A DNA stretch of 64,000 nt from Carnegiea gigantea (Eukaryota; Streptophyta; Magnoliopsida; Caryophyllales; Cactaceae), in contig JAKOGI010001251.1 in NCBI GenBank assembly GCA_029747015.1, positions 182,001 through 246,000 on the forward strand, written 5' to 3'. The notes under the pieces are model-generated. The model ran no database searches and had not been told where the DNA came from. It worked only from the letters and a program-made list of their open reading frames with translations. Shown piece after piece: positions 46,358 to 58,950 of this stretch; position 1 is the stretch's first letter, and each line of letters starts with the position of its first letter. Made by a program: the position numbers and the translations under genes.

Positions 46358-46406
<49 letters not shown>
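46358..46406. repeat. (AT)n microsatellite in the hAT element
   Basis: About 24 AT units just inside the 5' subterminal array. Confidence 0.95.
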
Positions 46407-46410
<4 letters not shown>

Positions 46411-49400
46411 ACCCTAGATCTGATGGCCTTTCACCTTTGGCTTAATTGGCCTTTCACTGTGAGTCTCCCACTCCCATTCTCCCACTCCCAGACTCAGCTT
46501 CACTTCGTTCGCACGCAGACGCAGCACAGCTACCACTTCGCGTCCTCGCCTGTTCACCAAAATCACCGGAGCCCAGCTGAACGTGCAGACCGGCAAAGGC
46601 AAACACCACCCCCGCCGGCGTTGCCACCTTACTCTGAAATCTGAAGGTCCTCTCTCCTCTGTCTTCTCCGGCGACTCGCCAGTCGCCACCTTCTTCACTC
46701 TTCAATTCGCCTGTTCGCCCCCTGCCAGACGCCAGTCGCCAGAGCCTCACACGGTCACGCCCAACGTCTGCTGCCTTTGTTTGGTCACCTCGCCGGCGTC
46801 GGCCAATTCAACGACGGTTCTCAGCCCCTGTAAGTCGAACTCCTCTTGCTCACTTTTTCAGATTTGCATTCTGCCCTCAATTTTGAACTCATTTGCTTCA
46901 ATTTTCATCAATTTCTTGCTTGAATTAATGTAGAAGTGTAGAACTTTCAATTTCTTGTCTTGCGACCCTTTTGTTTGAGTAAACAGTAATATTAGTTGTT
47001 GGAATGCTTTATGCTTAGGCTGTAATGCTACTACATTATGGTTGGACTTTGCCTTTGGTTGCTTTAGTTAGCTGATTTGTTGAATTGTTGTTTCGTTTCA
47101 ATTTATAGTTAGCCGATTTGCAGTTTTGAAATGTGAAAGACTGTTTGTCTTTCTTGACTGTTGGGAAGACCATCGATCTGTCTTGTAATGTTGTATGCTA
47201 AATGCTAATGTTGTCAATGCTGATATTTGCATGTGAAAACTAGGGGTCATGGTTCTTTTTTAAGTAAATTCACTTCTTCAAGAAGAATTGACAGACAACC
47301 ATAGGGGTCCCAGCCAAAGGTTTTTTTTAATTATTATTACTAATCTTTTGAAGAAAGCAAGAGGCCGGAAATATAAATTGGTGTGCGAAATTAAAATATG
47401 CTCATTTACCGGCATGCATTCTTTTTTGTTGAATATGTAAGTGTGTAAATGTAATTGTGAGTATTGGTTTGTTTTTTGCAGTGAGCTATGGCAGGTGATA
47501 ATATTAATGAGTCTGAACATGCCTCATCTTGTTTCGAGCCAAATACAACTCCATCTTCGGGCACCCCACAACTTTCACCGGCTGAACCTTCCCATAGTCG
47601 CCCACCCCTTCATCCAAACTCATTTGCCGAAAATGAGTTTATAGATCTAGAACCTGATGATACCGGGACACAATCCCGTAAACCTAGACAACTTAAATCA
47701 ATTGTGTGGAACCACTTTCGGAGGGTGATGGTAAATGGGGAGCAAAAAGCGGATTGTTTGCATTGTAATCAAAGGTTGTCCACCACAAGCAAAAATGGCA
47801 CTTCTCATCTCAAGGACCATCTAGAAAAAAGATGTCCTAAGAAGCATATTAAGGTTGATATTCGCCAACAATTTTTAAATTACAATCTTAAGAAAGATGG
47901 TTCAGTAGCTTTGGAAAACTCTAATTTTAGTCAAGAAGCGTCAAGAAAAGAGTTGGCAACTATGGTGGTTATGCATGAGTATCCCTTAGCTATTGTAGAC
48001 CATGTTGGCTTTAGGAGATTTGTTCATAGCTTGAATCCAAACTTTAAGTTGGTTAGCCGGAATACTTTGAAGAATGATATCATGAAAATGTATGTCAATG
48101 AAAAAGTTGCTTTAAAGAAGTTCTTTGAGGACTATGGGGCAAGAATTGCTATCACCACTGATATGTGGACAGCTTCTCATCAAAAGAAGGGTTATATGGC
48201 AGTCACAGCTCACTTTATTGATGCAGAATGGGTCTTGTGTAACAAGACATTGAGGTAACTTTTTTTTTTCCAAAGAGATTTTTTATGTTATGTTTTTATG
48301 TGATATTTATGTGTTTGTCCACAATATAATGTCTTTATCATTTTTATTTATAGGTTTGCTTATGTGCCTTGTCCACATACGAAAGAAATCCTTGCTCAAG
48401 TTTTAATGGATACATTGAATATATTTAATATTACTGAAAAGATTTCTTCTTTGGTGGTTGATAATTGTACGACAAATGATGCAATGGTTGATATCTTACA
48501 AGAGAGATTAGATTCTCGAACTCTTTTGTTGCATGGTGACTTTTTACATGTGAGGTGTAGTGCACATATTTTGAATTTGGTTGTGCAAGATGGTTTAGAA
48601 GTGATTGGCTCGGGAATTGAAATGATTCGTAATTGTGTGTTATTTTGGACATCAACCCCAAAAAGAGTTGAAAAATTTGAGGATAAAGCTAGGGGTTTGA
48701 AGATTGATTGTTCAAGAAAGTTGGTGCTTGATTGTAAAACAAGATGGAACTCCACCTATCTCATGCTTGTTAGTGCTTTTCCACCTTCTCTTGGAGTACC
48801 AAGGATGTAGTGAGGATTATGTTCCATCTACCTTTGATGTTCTTGGCAAACGTCATGCGGTGGTTGATCTTCCTATTCCTCCTATAACCCAAAACAGAAG
48901 TACTCTATGGGGTGAAGCTAAGAAAACCCAAAAAAAGAAGATAAATGTGAGGACAGAGTTAGACTATTATTTAGATGATGATCCATATCCGGATAGACTT
49001 GGTTTTGATGTCCTTCACTTTTGGAGTTTAGATCCCAAGTACCCAACATTGAAAAAGATTGCTCGGGATGTCTTAGCAATTCCTGCATCTACCGTTGCTT
49101 CCAAGAGTGCTTTTAGTACCGGTGGTAGGGTATTGAGTCCTCATCGTTCTTCTCTTCACTTTAATACCGTGGAGGCATTGATGTGCCTGCAAAATTGGAT
49201 AGTTGGCGAGTATTCAGGTAATAATATAATTATCTTTGACATTTTTCAATTATATTATTTATTTTAATTTATCATATGATACTAATTTATCATATCGTTT
49301 TCTTGCATTTAGTTTCTTCATTTAGTAATGCACAAGCATGTGCTACGATACTTGAAGATGCCGATGTTGGTGAAGATAAAAGTTGCGATATCGAAGTTAC

Positions 49401-49551
49401 TAATGTGGATCCGGTATGCTTGTTGGATAACATATATTTTTTGAGTATTTGACTACGTTTAGTAAAATTATGAATTTATGATTACTAATTAATTTTTTTA
49501 AAATGATAGTCATCGGTTGGTGATGATATCTACATAGGCACCACTTGGTAG
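46407..49551 (+). pseudogene. hAT transposase, BED zinc finger, internally deleted
   Basis: Predicted exons: non-coding exon to 46829, intron 46830-47481 (CCCT/GTAAGT to TTTTGCAG), coding exon 47482-48254 with ATG 47488, intron 48255-48353, exon 48354-49217, intron 49218-49312, exon 49313-49413, intron 49414-49509, and last exon 49510-49551 (stop TAG). All splice sites are GT-AG and phases fit. The BED finger is at residues about 70-115 (VWNHFRRV, CLHC, SHLKDHLEKRC). Next are GFRRFVHSLNPNF and ITTDMWTASHQKKGYMAVTAH (first catalytic-type Asp), then SSLVVDNCTTND and HVRCSAHILNLVVQDGL. After CKTRWNSTYLMLVSAFP roughly 250 residues are missing with a frame change. The C-terminal hAT dimerisation region remains (ELDYYLDDD, FWSLDPKYPTL, IPASTVASKSAFSTGGRV). 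Full relatives are about 650-700 residues. Confidence 0.88.
46830..47481 (+). other. 5'-UTR intron of the hAT transposase gene
   Basis: Donor CCCTGTAAGT, acceptor TTTTTTGCAG, seven bases before the ATG. It holds no coding sequence. Confidence 0.75.
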
Positions 49552-50029
49552 TTCGTTGAAGAGAATTGAAGATTTATGTCTTTGCCTCTCCAGGCTCCAA
49601 AGATTGTGTTATAGTTGATTCACACTTTGTCTCAAATTATTAGTTTGTGTTGAACATTTAGTATTTGGACAATCACCTCCCTTCCTCCCAAATTAGAGAC
49701 AATGTATTATGTATGGTTGTTATCTTTATCATTTGCGGCAATTATTATGTCTAAGACTCGGGCATGTAGTTCCCGTTCGTTGTTTTGTATCATTGTATGT
49801 CATTATCTAGACTATTGAAACTTTGTGAGCGATAAATGAAAAAATTGAGATAAAGCGCTTATCACCCGTTTCATCCGCTTATCACCCGTTTCATCCGCGG
49901 GTGATGGGTGGGTTGGATGCGGGTGAGCGGATAAGCGGGTGACGGGTGGATTGGGTGGAGTGGATGGATGCTGGTGATGGATGCGGGTGGAGGTTCACCC
50001 GCTCCAAATCCGACCCGTTGCCAGGCCTA

Positions 50030-50037
50030 ACTTGACT
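50030..50037. repeat. TSD ACTTGACT of the hAT element, right
   Basis: Identical to 46173-46180. Confidence 0.95.
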
Positions 50038-51839
50038 CTTATGTTTATTGTATTGATACACCTACCTCTATTCTTTTGTTATCTCTTAGAAGTCTTTCCA
50101 CTTGTTTTCTACATGATGATCTCATCTCATTAATTGTTTTCTCTAATTTTCAGATGAGTATGCTTATTGAATCCATTTGTTGACGATCTATCAAACTTTT
50201 AATTTGTTTGGCATTCCTTATGTTTTTATTTAGAGTTATGTTGACCTAGTGACTCTTGAGTTTTTACCAACTTCTTCTTAAGAAGGATAATTGACATTTT
50301 GTTTTGTTGATATCTTCATAGTTCGATAGAAAATTTGGATTTCTTTTATGGACATATATCTTCCCTTGTATAATCACAAATTTGTGATCTCATATATTCA
50401 ATTTTGACTTGTATCCTTGCTGTATTTAACCTTGCACTCTCATACTTTTGATGGATTCTTGTACTTAATACATGCATACACTTGCAATAGCACTCCATCA
50501 TCACTCAAGATGGCTTCTTTTGCTCACCGGGATCCTCAGTCCCATCTTGTTACTTCCTTTCATTTGGTTATTTTATTGGACAAGTAGTCCTTTTTATGCA
50601 TTAGTGGGATAGTTTGTGCCGGAATTTCTAAATACTCGAGCACATTTCTTGTCTTTCTTTTGGTATTATGCTTATTTTAGTGACCTTGAGTTATTGCTAT
50701 TAAACACTAGAGACCTTTATTTCCGTTGCAAATACCATTTGGTTGTTTTCCTTGCAACTACTTGAGCTTATATTCTTCCTTTCGTTATCACTTTGTAACT
50801 CAAAGCTAACTTTTATAGCCTATATGATTCTTACCACTCCCCTTTTTGTGAAAAGCCTATGATTAGACTGGGTTTTGGAAGCGAGATGTAGTGTTCCAAC
50901 ATATCTTGGCTTGTAGGTGTGCCTATATTTCCATGGATACACATGTAATTTAGGTGCTCTTGTGTAACTCATGTTATGTGGTTATATATGGATTTCACAC
51001 AATTAGGTTTCCTTGTGATAAACATGTCCATGAAGCTTGTGGCTGAAACGATTGAACTAATTTGGAAAGGTAATAAAAAAGTATCAAGATAGACTTGGCT
51101 ATAAGGAAATGATAATTATAGTGGTCAAATGAGATATACGTTATTTGTCTACAATTTTAGAGTTCATTTATCAAACATAATTATACTTTTGGGTTTCATC
51201 ACCTTAATTGAGCTTGGGTTTGCTAGCTTGACTCTTGGGAGACAACCCTTGTGAATACTTAAGGAACATTTGGAAAAAAATATAATTGGGATAAGAGAGA
51301 AAGCTTATTGTATTGCGTATGACTCTAGGGATATATACACGAGATGTCTAAAATTTAAGGATTTCATCATTAACTAGAGGTGCTTGAGACAAGTCACTTG
51401 GTGCGTCAGATAGTTTATTGATTACATTTTGGTGAACTAAGGGTGCAGGGTGAAGTAATCCAGCTATATGTAGTGAGTTCAAGCTAAACACTCCTATAAC
51501 TAGTAAAGTGGGACTAGAGTATGAAACTCATGTACTTTTGAAGGTACCACCAACTAAGAAGTTATGAATTGTGGAATCCTCCACAAGCTAACACCAGGCG
51601 TCGCTTGCCACAACTGAGCCTTAGGTTTGTTTGCTCATGCTTACTTAGAGAAGATTAGTTGATTGAGTGGTAAGGGGCACCCTACTCGATGGTGCTAGAT
51701 TTTGACACCGGAATAGTAAATATTTTAGCTAAATCTCAAAGGAGCTTCCCAAATTTGACTAAATTTCAATACCTTATTCAAACCAATGAGTAAAGGGTAG
51801 ATGAAGTGAACAACCCAGATGTTAGAAGGCATATCTCGA
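50038..51839. other. Unidentified sequence before the gypsy integrase remnant
   Basis: No coding region recognised. It may include decayed gypsy internal sequence, but no motif shows it. Confidence 0.4.
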
Positions 51840-52588
51840 GCTTATAGTTTGGATCAAAAAAGACATAGGATATGCAGTTAGCACTGATAGAGATCTCTAA
51901 TGATAACAAATATCATTTTAGTATAGGAAAGTCTCTATTCGAAGCATTATATGGTAGGAGAAGTTGAACCCCCTTATAGTGGTAAGAGAGATCGATGGGA
52001 TTCCCACCATTAGACCTAAACTTGCATGGAAGATCTGGGTGATACATGAGGGGCTGAAGGCATCCCAAAGTCACCAGAAGAGCTTTGCGAACAAGCAGTG
52101 AAGACTCTTGGAGTTTGAGGTCGGAGACAAAGTTTTCTTATGAGTCTCACCCACCAAGGGTCTCATGTGATTCAGGCAATCAGGCAAGCTCACCCCAAGG
52201 TATATCGGTCCTTACTCCATCATTGAGCGCTTGGGAGGACTAGCATATCGATTATAATTGCCAGGAAACTTTCTAAAGCTCAAAACATGATTCATGTGTC
52301 TCAACAACATAAGTACATTCCTAACCCAGCTCATATGATTGAGCCGGAACCCCTACAGCTTTAAGAAGACTTAACTTATGAGGAGCAACCGATTGCGATT
52401 TTGGACTGTCGAGAGAAACAGCTTCACAACAAAGTAGTTCTACTTATGAAAGTTCTTTTAGCTAAACACACCACAGTTGATGCAACACAGGAACCAGAAG
52501 AAGGAATGCGATCTAAATACCGTCATATGTTCATTGGACCAGTTACGAGTGAGTTTTGGCAGCGAAACTTCTTTTAAGAGTGGTGAGA
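51840..52588 (+). pseudogene. Ty3/gypsy chromovirus integrase C-terminus and chromodomain, decayed
   Basis: The end of a chromovirus pol, the part that integrates cDNA and directs it to chromatin by the chromodomain. Segments readable in shifting frames are ISNDNKYHFSIGKSLFEALYGRRS (near 51890-51970; EALYGRR is an integrase signature), SPTKGLMxFRQ (52145), YIGPYSIIERLGGLAYRL (52200-52255) and HVSQQHKYIPNPAHMIEPEPL (52290-52360). A chromodomain-like end follows: LTYEEQPIAILDCREKQL, VVLLMKVLLAKHT and ATQEPEEGMRSKYRHMF (52370-52530). There are many stops and frameshifts. It leads directly into the polypurine tract and LTR. Confidence 0.75.
52575..52588 (+). other. Polypurine tract of the gypsy element
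   Basis: TAAGAGTGGTGAGA directly before the LTR start TGTAAAAACC. A second, similar junction (GAAGGGCTGTAGAATGTAAAAGCC) lies 84 bp downstream. Confidence 0.6.
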
Positions 52589-54639
52589 TGTAAAAACCTG
52601 AAAATTTAGATGTTTATTGATTGAGTTGTTCAGGGAGTTTTGAGGATAAAACTTTTCTGAAGGGCTGTAGAATGTAAAAGCCCAAAAATTCATATTTATA
52701 ATCCATGAAGAATGATTAAGATGATCTTTATTCGCTTGAGCTCGTAGGTAGTATTTTAACATGGGCGTTCATTTGTCAGAATATCAAATTGAGCCCAAAT
52801 TATTGCCTAATTCTAACCCAAATTCAAGCTTTGAATATTTCAAATTTATATTATTAATATTGACGGATTATTTAAAATTTTTCTTTTTATTAATGTTCTT
52901 TAGTAAAATTTAGATTTTTCTAATTATGTTTTCCCTCTTCAAATTTTAAATTTTAAAAATTTAAATTGGGTATTACTTTAAGGAAAGGATATTAAACCCT
53001 AGACCTCTCTTGCTCCTCCATCTTAGTAGTCGTGGTATCCCAAAAAAAAATTGCAACCCTTGTCTTTTTTGTACATGAAAGAGCTCCCCCCATCCCACCC
53101 CTCCATCACTCTCTTCTCACTTTTCTTTCTTCCCCACAACCCTAACTCACACCCCCTCTCCCCTACGGCCACCACCACCACTAGCAGACTGCCACTGGCC
53201 TCCCGCTGTGCTGCCTATCTAAGCAACTAAGCCTCTTTCTTGGTTTTTGGGCGAGAAAGTTTAGTGTTTTTGGGTTGTTTGAGTTTAAAGTTTTATGCCC
53301 ATAAAGAATTGATTTTTATAGAAAATGCACTCAGTTTTTAGACTCTAAATACTGCTTTTTCATGTTGTCATATGATTCTCATATTTTGTGGTTCTTTGAA
53401 AGCATTCATAGAGTATCTTGCCTCTCACTCTTATATTCAAGATAGAACAGACTCTGACTTGGAGGGGTTTTATTGATTTTAGAGTTGATATTAATGATTA
53501 AGAGTAGTGTTAGATTGACTTGGATGGGTTTAGTTGTATGAAAATCATGATTTTGTGCATGGAATTTAGTGTTAGTCAATACCAGAAATAGCTCTTGCAA
53601 TGACCAAACTTCACCAATTAAGGTGGTCTTATGTGCTTTCCAAAAATTATAAATATACTCCTGAATGTAGATTCACAATTCTAGTTTTATGAGAATTTTG
53701 AATCATGAATTTTGGGGCTTAGAAAGAGGGAGAAATAAAATTTCTCTCGAGACTCCACAATTCTAACTAAAACTAGTTGTTGGAAAGAAGTGAATTTTTA
53801 AGGTAGTTGTGATAGTTTCTTGTTAATGCATATAGAATAAAGTTATAATAGATAGAATGACCTTTCTATATTGTGTTTAACCATCCTAATATAAGGTTTT
53901 TAGGCGAAGTAATGGTCTCTGAATGTTAGGTTAGAAACTTACTTGAAACTGTCTCCAAAACCTTAATAGATTATATTTCAACAAACGATTCATTTGAGTA
54001 AATAAGCTTTTATAAACTGCTTAGGTTATGGAAAATCAGTGTCTATGGGGTATTACTCATATTCATGTGGTCCTCGTGGCTGAGTTGACTCTTGGGTTGG
54101 AAAGGTTGGCTTACGTATAAGGATACCCTTAAGTTAGTGCATGTTGTAACTTTTAAATTTTATCGTTTAGGCCCAATAATGTAGTTCGAGCTCAAGCTAG
54201 GTACCTACGATTCTCTGAGGTAATTTTTATACCCTAACTCCTTTTGGCTGCTCTTTTGAAATGATTTTGGATGTTTATGAATTGTTATGTGATGTTGTAC
54301 ACCAATGGGACCTTGTGCGTAAAACATGAACTGTAACTTGCAATTTGATGATTTTCTGCATGTGGAATATTGTGTTATGTTTAAATGTTTTATTTGAGTA
54401 GTGAATGTTTTAAGTTATTTTGCTATGTTAATATAAGATTGTTTAAGGTGGGTTGGGCTCTCGAGAAGCCAAATAGATTTGTTTATGGGTAGTTGTGGGA
54501 AGGTGTTTCCTGAGATTAGGGTAGGTTTACCATGATAGAAAGACAAGTTAGTCTCCCAGATAACAGCATGTGATTTTCGGGCACATGCCATGTGGATAGA
54601 CGTATGCCAAGATGGGTTCTAGCACTGCTAAAAAACTGC

Positions 54640-55005
54640 CATTTTCCGGCGGATTCTTCGACGAAAAATGGCCCTTTTCCCATCGGAATCCGGCGGAAAG
54701 TCCGACGGACATGTTCCGTAGGAATAGGGTCCGTAGACCCGCATTTCCGACGGAATACCCTAGTCCGTCGGACACTTCCCTATGGAAAGTTTATTCCGCC
54801 GGCTATATTCCCAACGGCCCGACGATGGCTCACCAACGGAGTTTGAGGGGTCCGACGGACCCTTCCGCCGGCAGTCCTGGATCTCTATGGCGTCAAATTG
54901 CCGGATTTTCCGACGGGTTGGTGCATGTCCGTCGGAAAATTCCGACGGAATGACCATTTTCCGTCGGAAATTGCTGACGGACATGCACAATTCTGTCGGA
55001 AATTT
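54640..55005. repeat. CACTA subterminal repeat array, left
   Basis: More than ten copies of TTCCGACGGA and its reverse complement TCCGTCGGAA. Expected to bind the element's own DNA-binding protein. Confidence 0.85.
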
Positions 55006-55431
55006 GGAAAAAATTTAAAAATTTTTTTTGGATAATGTAGTTCCTCAAATACAAATTTATAACCTGCATATACAAACTCAGGACAACCATATGTTGACCG
55101 AACCAAAACCACCACACTTTGTACACAAATTGCAACCAACATAACCACCACATGTGGTACACAAATCGCAACAAATGTAACCATCACACGTGGTTACTTT
55201 CATTCAATAAGTATAAATAAACAACCACACCAAATGGACATTCTAATAATGTACTTAGAACTGATCGAGTAGGAAGTACAGTAATAAGAAACAAAAGCAA
55301 TGCAACAAATGCAAGAAAACGTAACTATTCAAATGAGTATCAAGAGGAAGGGGAGGATCGAGGGACGACATTCTAGTTGAAATAATCCCTGTAGTCATGA
55401 GGGCGATCATCATATCCAAGGTTGCCACTGC

Positions 55432-55475
<44 letters not shown>
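55432..55475. repeat. (ATC)n microsatellite
   Basis: About 14 ATC units, at the 3' end of the TNP1-like gene. They create poly-Met/poly-Ile frames. Confidence 0.95.
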
Positions 55476-55478
<3 letters not shown>

Positions 55479-56770
55479 CGGGGTTGCGGTTGAGGAAGAG
55501 GAGGGACATAAGGAGCAGTGCGGCGGTGTTGTCGAAAGGCGTGGGCGAGATCCAGACCCAGATGCTTGTTGAGCTCTCATAAACTCATGGAATGTATCTT
55601 TTAGACCAGATAATTCTGAATTGAGTACAGTCACTTTCTCTTCTAATTGACGGTTTTTCTCCGCCATCGTACTAAGCTCGCTGTTCAGTTGGGTGACCGT
55701 TGCTCGCACATCAGGGTCATGATCACGGTCTCGGGATGTCGCTGTGGACTTTACCAGATGCTTCAGTTTCACCCCTTCTGATCCTAGCCCATACACATGG
55801 CCCTTTTTGTTGTAGTTAGCTTGCACCCACAACTCAGTCTCAGATGGGACTTCAGTTGGTTTGGAGCCGGGATCTGTGGAAGATTGCGAGTTTCGAATTT
55901 GCTCCCACTTTAATTGGTGCTCCGTCTATAAAATCAAATTCAAAAATATTACACATTCCAAACATAGCATTCAATCGTGAAGACACTGAACTGATTTGTT
56001 AGGCGAGGAAGAAATCATTCAGGTGACTTACCTATCTTTTTTCAGATTTTTTGTCCACCCATTTGTTAGCCGCGTCTACATGAGTGTCCTTAAAAAGTTC
56101 AAAACCTCCCTATTAAGCTTCTTCTCCTATACAATATCAGAATACGTTAACGTACAGGAGGATTCTTCTAATTGGATAAGGTGTTGGGAAAAATAAGTAA
56201 AAGAAATAATGAACCACGCACTTACCATGCGTCTTCTGTGCTCAGTAAATGGGACCGAATCAGATCTATGCAAAGAAGGACCTAACCCGTCCTGGTCGCT
56301 GTTCCGGTTCTTCTTTGCCTGGGAACTCATCTTCTGAAATTTCTCGGAAGCCTAATATTCCTGCAGTGACTTCCAAGTGCTGTCAGACAACCACAACGGT
56401 TGCTTGTTCCTCTTCCTCAACTCCCCGAATGTGTCCCTCTATCTACTTGCCCCTTTCTCCTCGAAATTCTTTTGTATCTGGGTCTCATGCTTTGGAGCCC
56501 AATGGTAACGCTTCTGCATGAACATAATTACATGCCAGAAAATGTAAATAATGCTAACAATATGAATATATATATGTTTATGTAGAGAAATGTACAAAAA
56601 TTTGGAAAAACTCTTACCTTAAACTCACCAAACCACAAGTCCCGCTGTTGTTTAGGCACTTTCCCCCATGTTGGCCGTGGCTCAGGATATTTGCTTGTAA
56701 ATATCCTTGTAATCTCGAACACAACATCGTAGGGACAGAAACTTGCACATTAAGAAAGAATGGATCCCCG
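55470..56770 (-). pseudogene. CACTA TNP1-like (Transposase_24) protein
   Basis: A DNA-binding partner of the transposase. Segments on the minus strand are ITRIFTSKYPEPRPTWGKVP and QRDLWFGEFKVRVF (56722-56610; W-x-x-x-P and LWF-x-x-F are family traits), then KRYHWAPKHETQIQKNFEEK (56520-56460) and QAKKNRNSDQDGLGPSLHRS with FTEHRRRM (56330-56230). A final part (55832-55476) has LWVQANYNKKGHVYGLGSEG followed by a coiled coil (LNSELSTMAEKNRQLEEKVTVLNSEL) and a Ser/Pro tail. Intron-like gaps separate the blocks (about 56610-56520, 56225-56150 and 56010-55930). One stop and one frame shift are in the first blocks, so the gene may be damaged. Confidence 0.75.
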
Positions 56771-57079
56771 TCAGAAATTGTAAATTCATAACATAGTTGG
56801 TAGGACATAATTACTTACTCTTTGCTGTCAGGTGTGATGAGTTGCTTATTTGTGGTACTGCCATGGCTAGAAGTATGTTCACTTTGTTCCCGACTCCTTT
56901 CTACAAATTTTTGTTGAATAACAGGTGGGTTCGGGATCATATAGCTGCCAGACATGTGTACATGGGGGATGTTGGGCGTCATGTGCTGGGTGAAGTGTAT
57001 GGATGGAATAGTGTGAGGGTCTAGGATAAGGTTATGGGGAACCTTAGGGGTTTAATGTCCCTAATATACCGGGGCTTCA

Positions 57080-58950
57080 GTGTCCTCCCATTAACACTCG
57101 TTCAACATTTAGCTCGAGATGATCACACATGTCTGTCATGTCAAACCTCGCTTTCACATCATCTTTTGTTTTTTCCAAAACATCCATGACAGTGTTAATG
57201 ATGTTGTCGCAGAAGTTTTTCTCTAAATGCATAACATCCAAGTTCTGATGTAGCAACTAGTCTTTCCAATAAGGTAAATCCCAGAAGATGCTTCTCTTGG
57301 TCCAGTTGTGAACATTTTCCTTGAAACCCGGGATTGTAAAATCTCCATCGGTGGTTACTTTTGGAAGACTACGCACCTCATTCCACAGTTCCTCGCCAGT
57401 TTTCCTGGATGGAGGACCCTCTTTCACCACTTTTCCCTTACAAAACGCGGTATGGTTTTCCGAAACGCATGATGTCGAGGCAGGAATCAACGGTAACAGT
57501 CAAACCATGATGTTTTGCCCCCATGTTTCAAATGTGTCGCCCTCAACTGATCCATACAAATAGGGCAACTCAGAACACCATGAGTGCTCCATCCAGATAA
57601 CATTCTGAGCGGCGGGAAGTCATTCACTGTTCACATTAAGGCAGCTCTCATCAAGAAGTTCTGCCTCATGGAAATGTCATAAGTCTGGACATCATCCCAT
57701 AGAGTTCGGGGCTCATCAATCAACGGTTGCGAGTACACATCTATTTTATTCTTTGGATTTGATGGCCCCGGTATAATGCAAGTCAAGAACATATATGGTG
57801 TTATCATGCACATATCTGGAGGAAGATTGTAAGGTGTCACAACCACAGGCCAAATTGAATAAGAACGGCTAGATTGTGAGAAAGGGCTAAACCCATCAGC
57901 ACACAAACCAAGCCTCACATTACGAGGCTTAGAAGCAAAATCTGGGTATTTGCGATCAAAATGTTTCCACGCTTCCCCATCTAAAGGGTGACACAGAACA
58001 CCATCCTCACGCCTATTGTTATAATGCCACCTCATGTGCTCAGCTGTGTTTCTTGAGGCAAAAAGGCATTGCAACCTTGGTATCAAAGGGAAGTAGAACA
58101 TTTTTGCATATGATTTTAACTTCTTCCTATTATCGCCTGACTTAATCGGCTTCCATCTTGACAAATCACAAAACTTGCAATTTTCAAGGGCCGAGTCTTC
58201 CTTAAAGTAAAGCATACATCCACCGCGGCAACAATCAATCCTGTGCACATCTAAACCCAAACTTCGGACCTTCTTTTTCAACTCTGAGTAACTTTGGGGC
58301 ATACGATTGTCTGGCAGGCAACTCTCGTGCAGTAACTGCATCACCTCATTCATACAATTCTGCGACATATTGTAATCAGATTTGATACTCATCAACCTCA
58401 CCGCATTGGACAACTCAGTTTGGTTTGAACATCCATCCCACAAAGGCCTCTGAGCAGTTTAAAGCATATCATAAAATGCCTGAGCTCCTGTATTTGGTTG
58501 CTCACTAACTTCAAACTCATTAGTAACAATGACATCATTCACCATTGCTCCAACATGATCGACAAACGAGTTCGTGTTATCGAAATCCATAGGACTTGTT
58601 GGAGCCATGTTATCATACAAGTTTTGTTGGTTACTACTGCCAACATTTGCATATTCAGTTGGTTCTATCTCCTCATGAAATGTCCATTACCAATACCCCT
58701 TAACAAAGCCGTTTTGATACAAGTGTAATTTAACATCAGCAGGTTCCCTATAAGCTCTGTTTCAACACTTGGCACAAGGACATCTATAATGCCCATTATT
58801 AATGAACTCTGTTTGACACCTTGCAAATTGATCAAACATTTCTACTCCTTCTAAGAACTCCTGCATATAAGATTTTCTCCCTGATACAAATCTTTCATAC
58901 ATCCACCTCCGATGGGGTGGTCCACATATATTATCCACTGTTCATCATTG
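57080..58950 (-). pseudogene. CACTA TNP2-like transposase (Transposase_21), few stops
   Basis: The transposase-associated domain (58920-58640) reads RRWMYERFVSGRKSYMQEF, then CPCAKC and VKGYW, with stops after AKC and after GYW. The 270-residue frame 58443-57631 follows (after a TAA near 58460) with MQLLHESCLPDNRMPQSYSE, HRIDCCRGGCMLYFKED, FYFPLIPRLQCLFAS, CHPLDGEAWKHFDRKYPDF and NVRLGLCADGFSPFSQSSRS (DGF-x-PF, presumed catalytic Asp), then PPDMCM. After a TGA it continues LRMLSGWSTHGVLSCPICMD with HGGKTSWFDC, a further stop, and then WTKRSIFWDLPYWKD, LLHQNLDVMHLEKNFCDNII and FDMTDMCDHLELN to about 57110. The DUF4218/DUF4216 C-terminal part seen in the large CACTA element is missing, so the gene is truncated as well. 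Confidence 0.88.

Larger units (their letters stand above)
46181..50029 (+). mobile_element. hAT transposon, 3.85 kb
   Basis: Terminal inverted repeats TAGGCCTGGCAA and TTGCCAGGCCTA with a perfect 8-bp TSD. Subterminal regions are packed with ACCCG/CGGGT motifs (46195-46350 and 49862-50012), the usual transposase-binding arrays of hAT. One transposase gene in five exons fills the middle. The centre of its catalytic domain is deleted, so the element is probably a non-autonomous derivative that needs a relative for movement. The perfect ends and TSD point to a rather recent insertion. Confidence 0.95.

Noticed and set aside
46407..46933. Overlapping frames of 73-116 residues
   Set aside because: GC-rich 5' UTR of the hAT transposase gene; the frames do not extend past the intron donor at 46830 in a meaningful way.
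54548..55187. Several Arg-rich frames on both strands
   Set aside because: All come from the TCCGACGGA subterminal array of the CACTA element.
55255..55582. Poly-Met and poly-Ile frames
   Set aside because: Translations of the (ATC)n microsatellite at the end of the TNP1-like gene.
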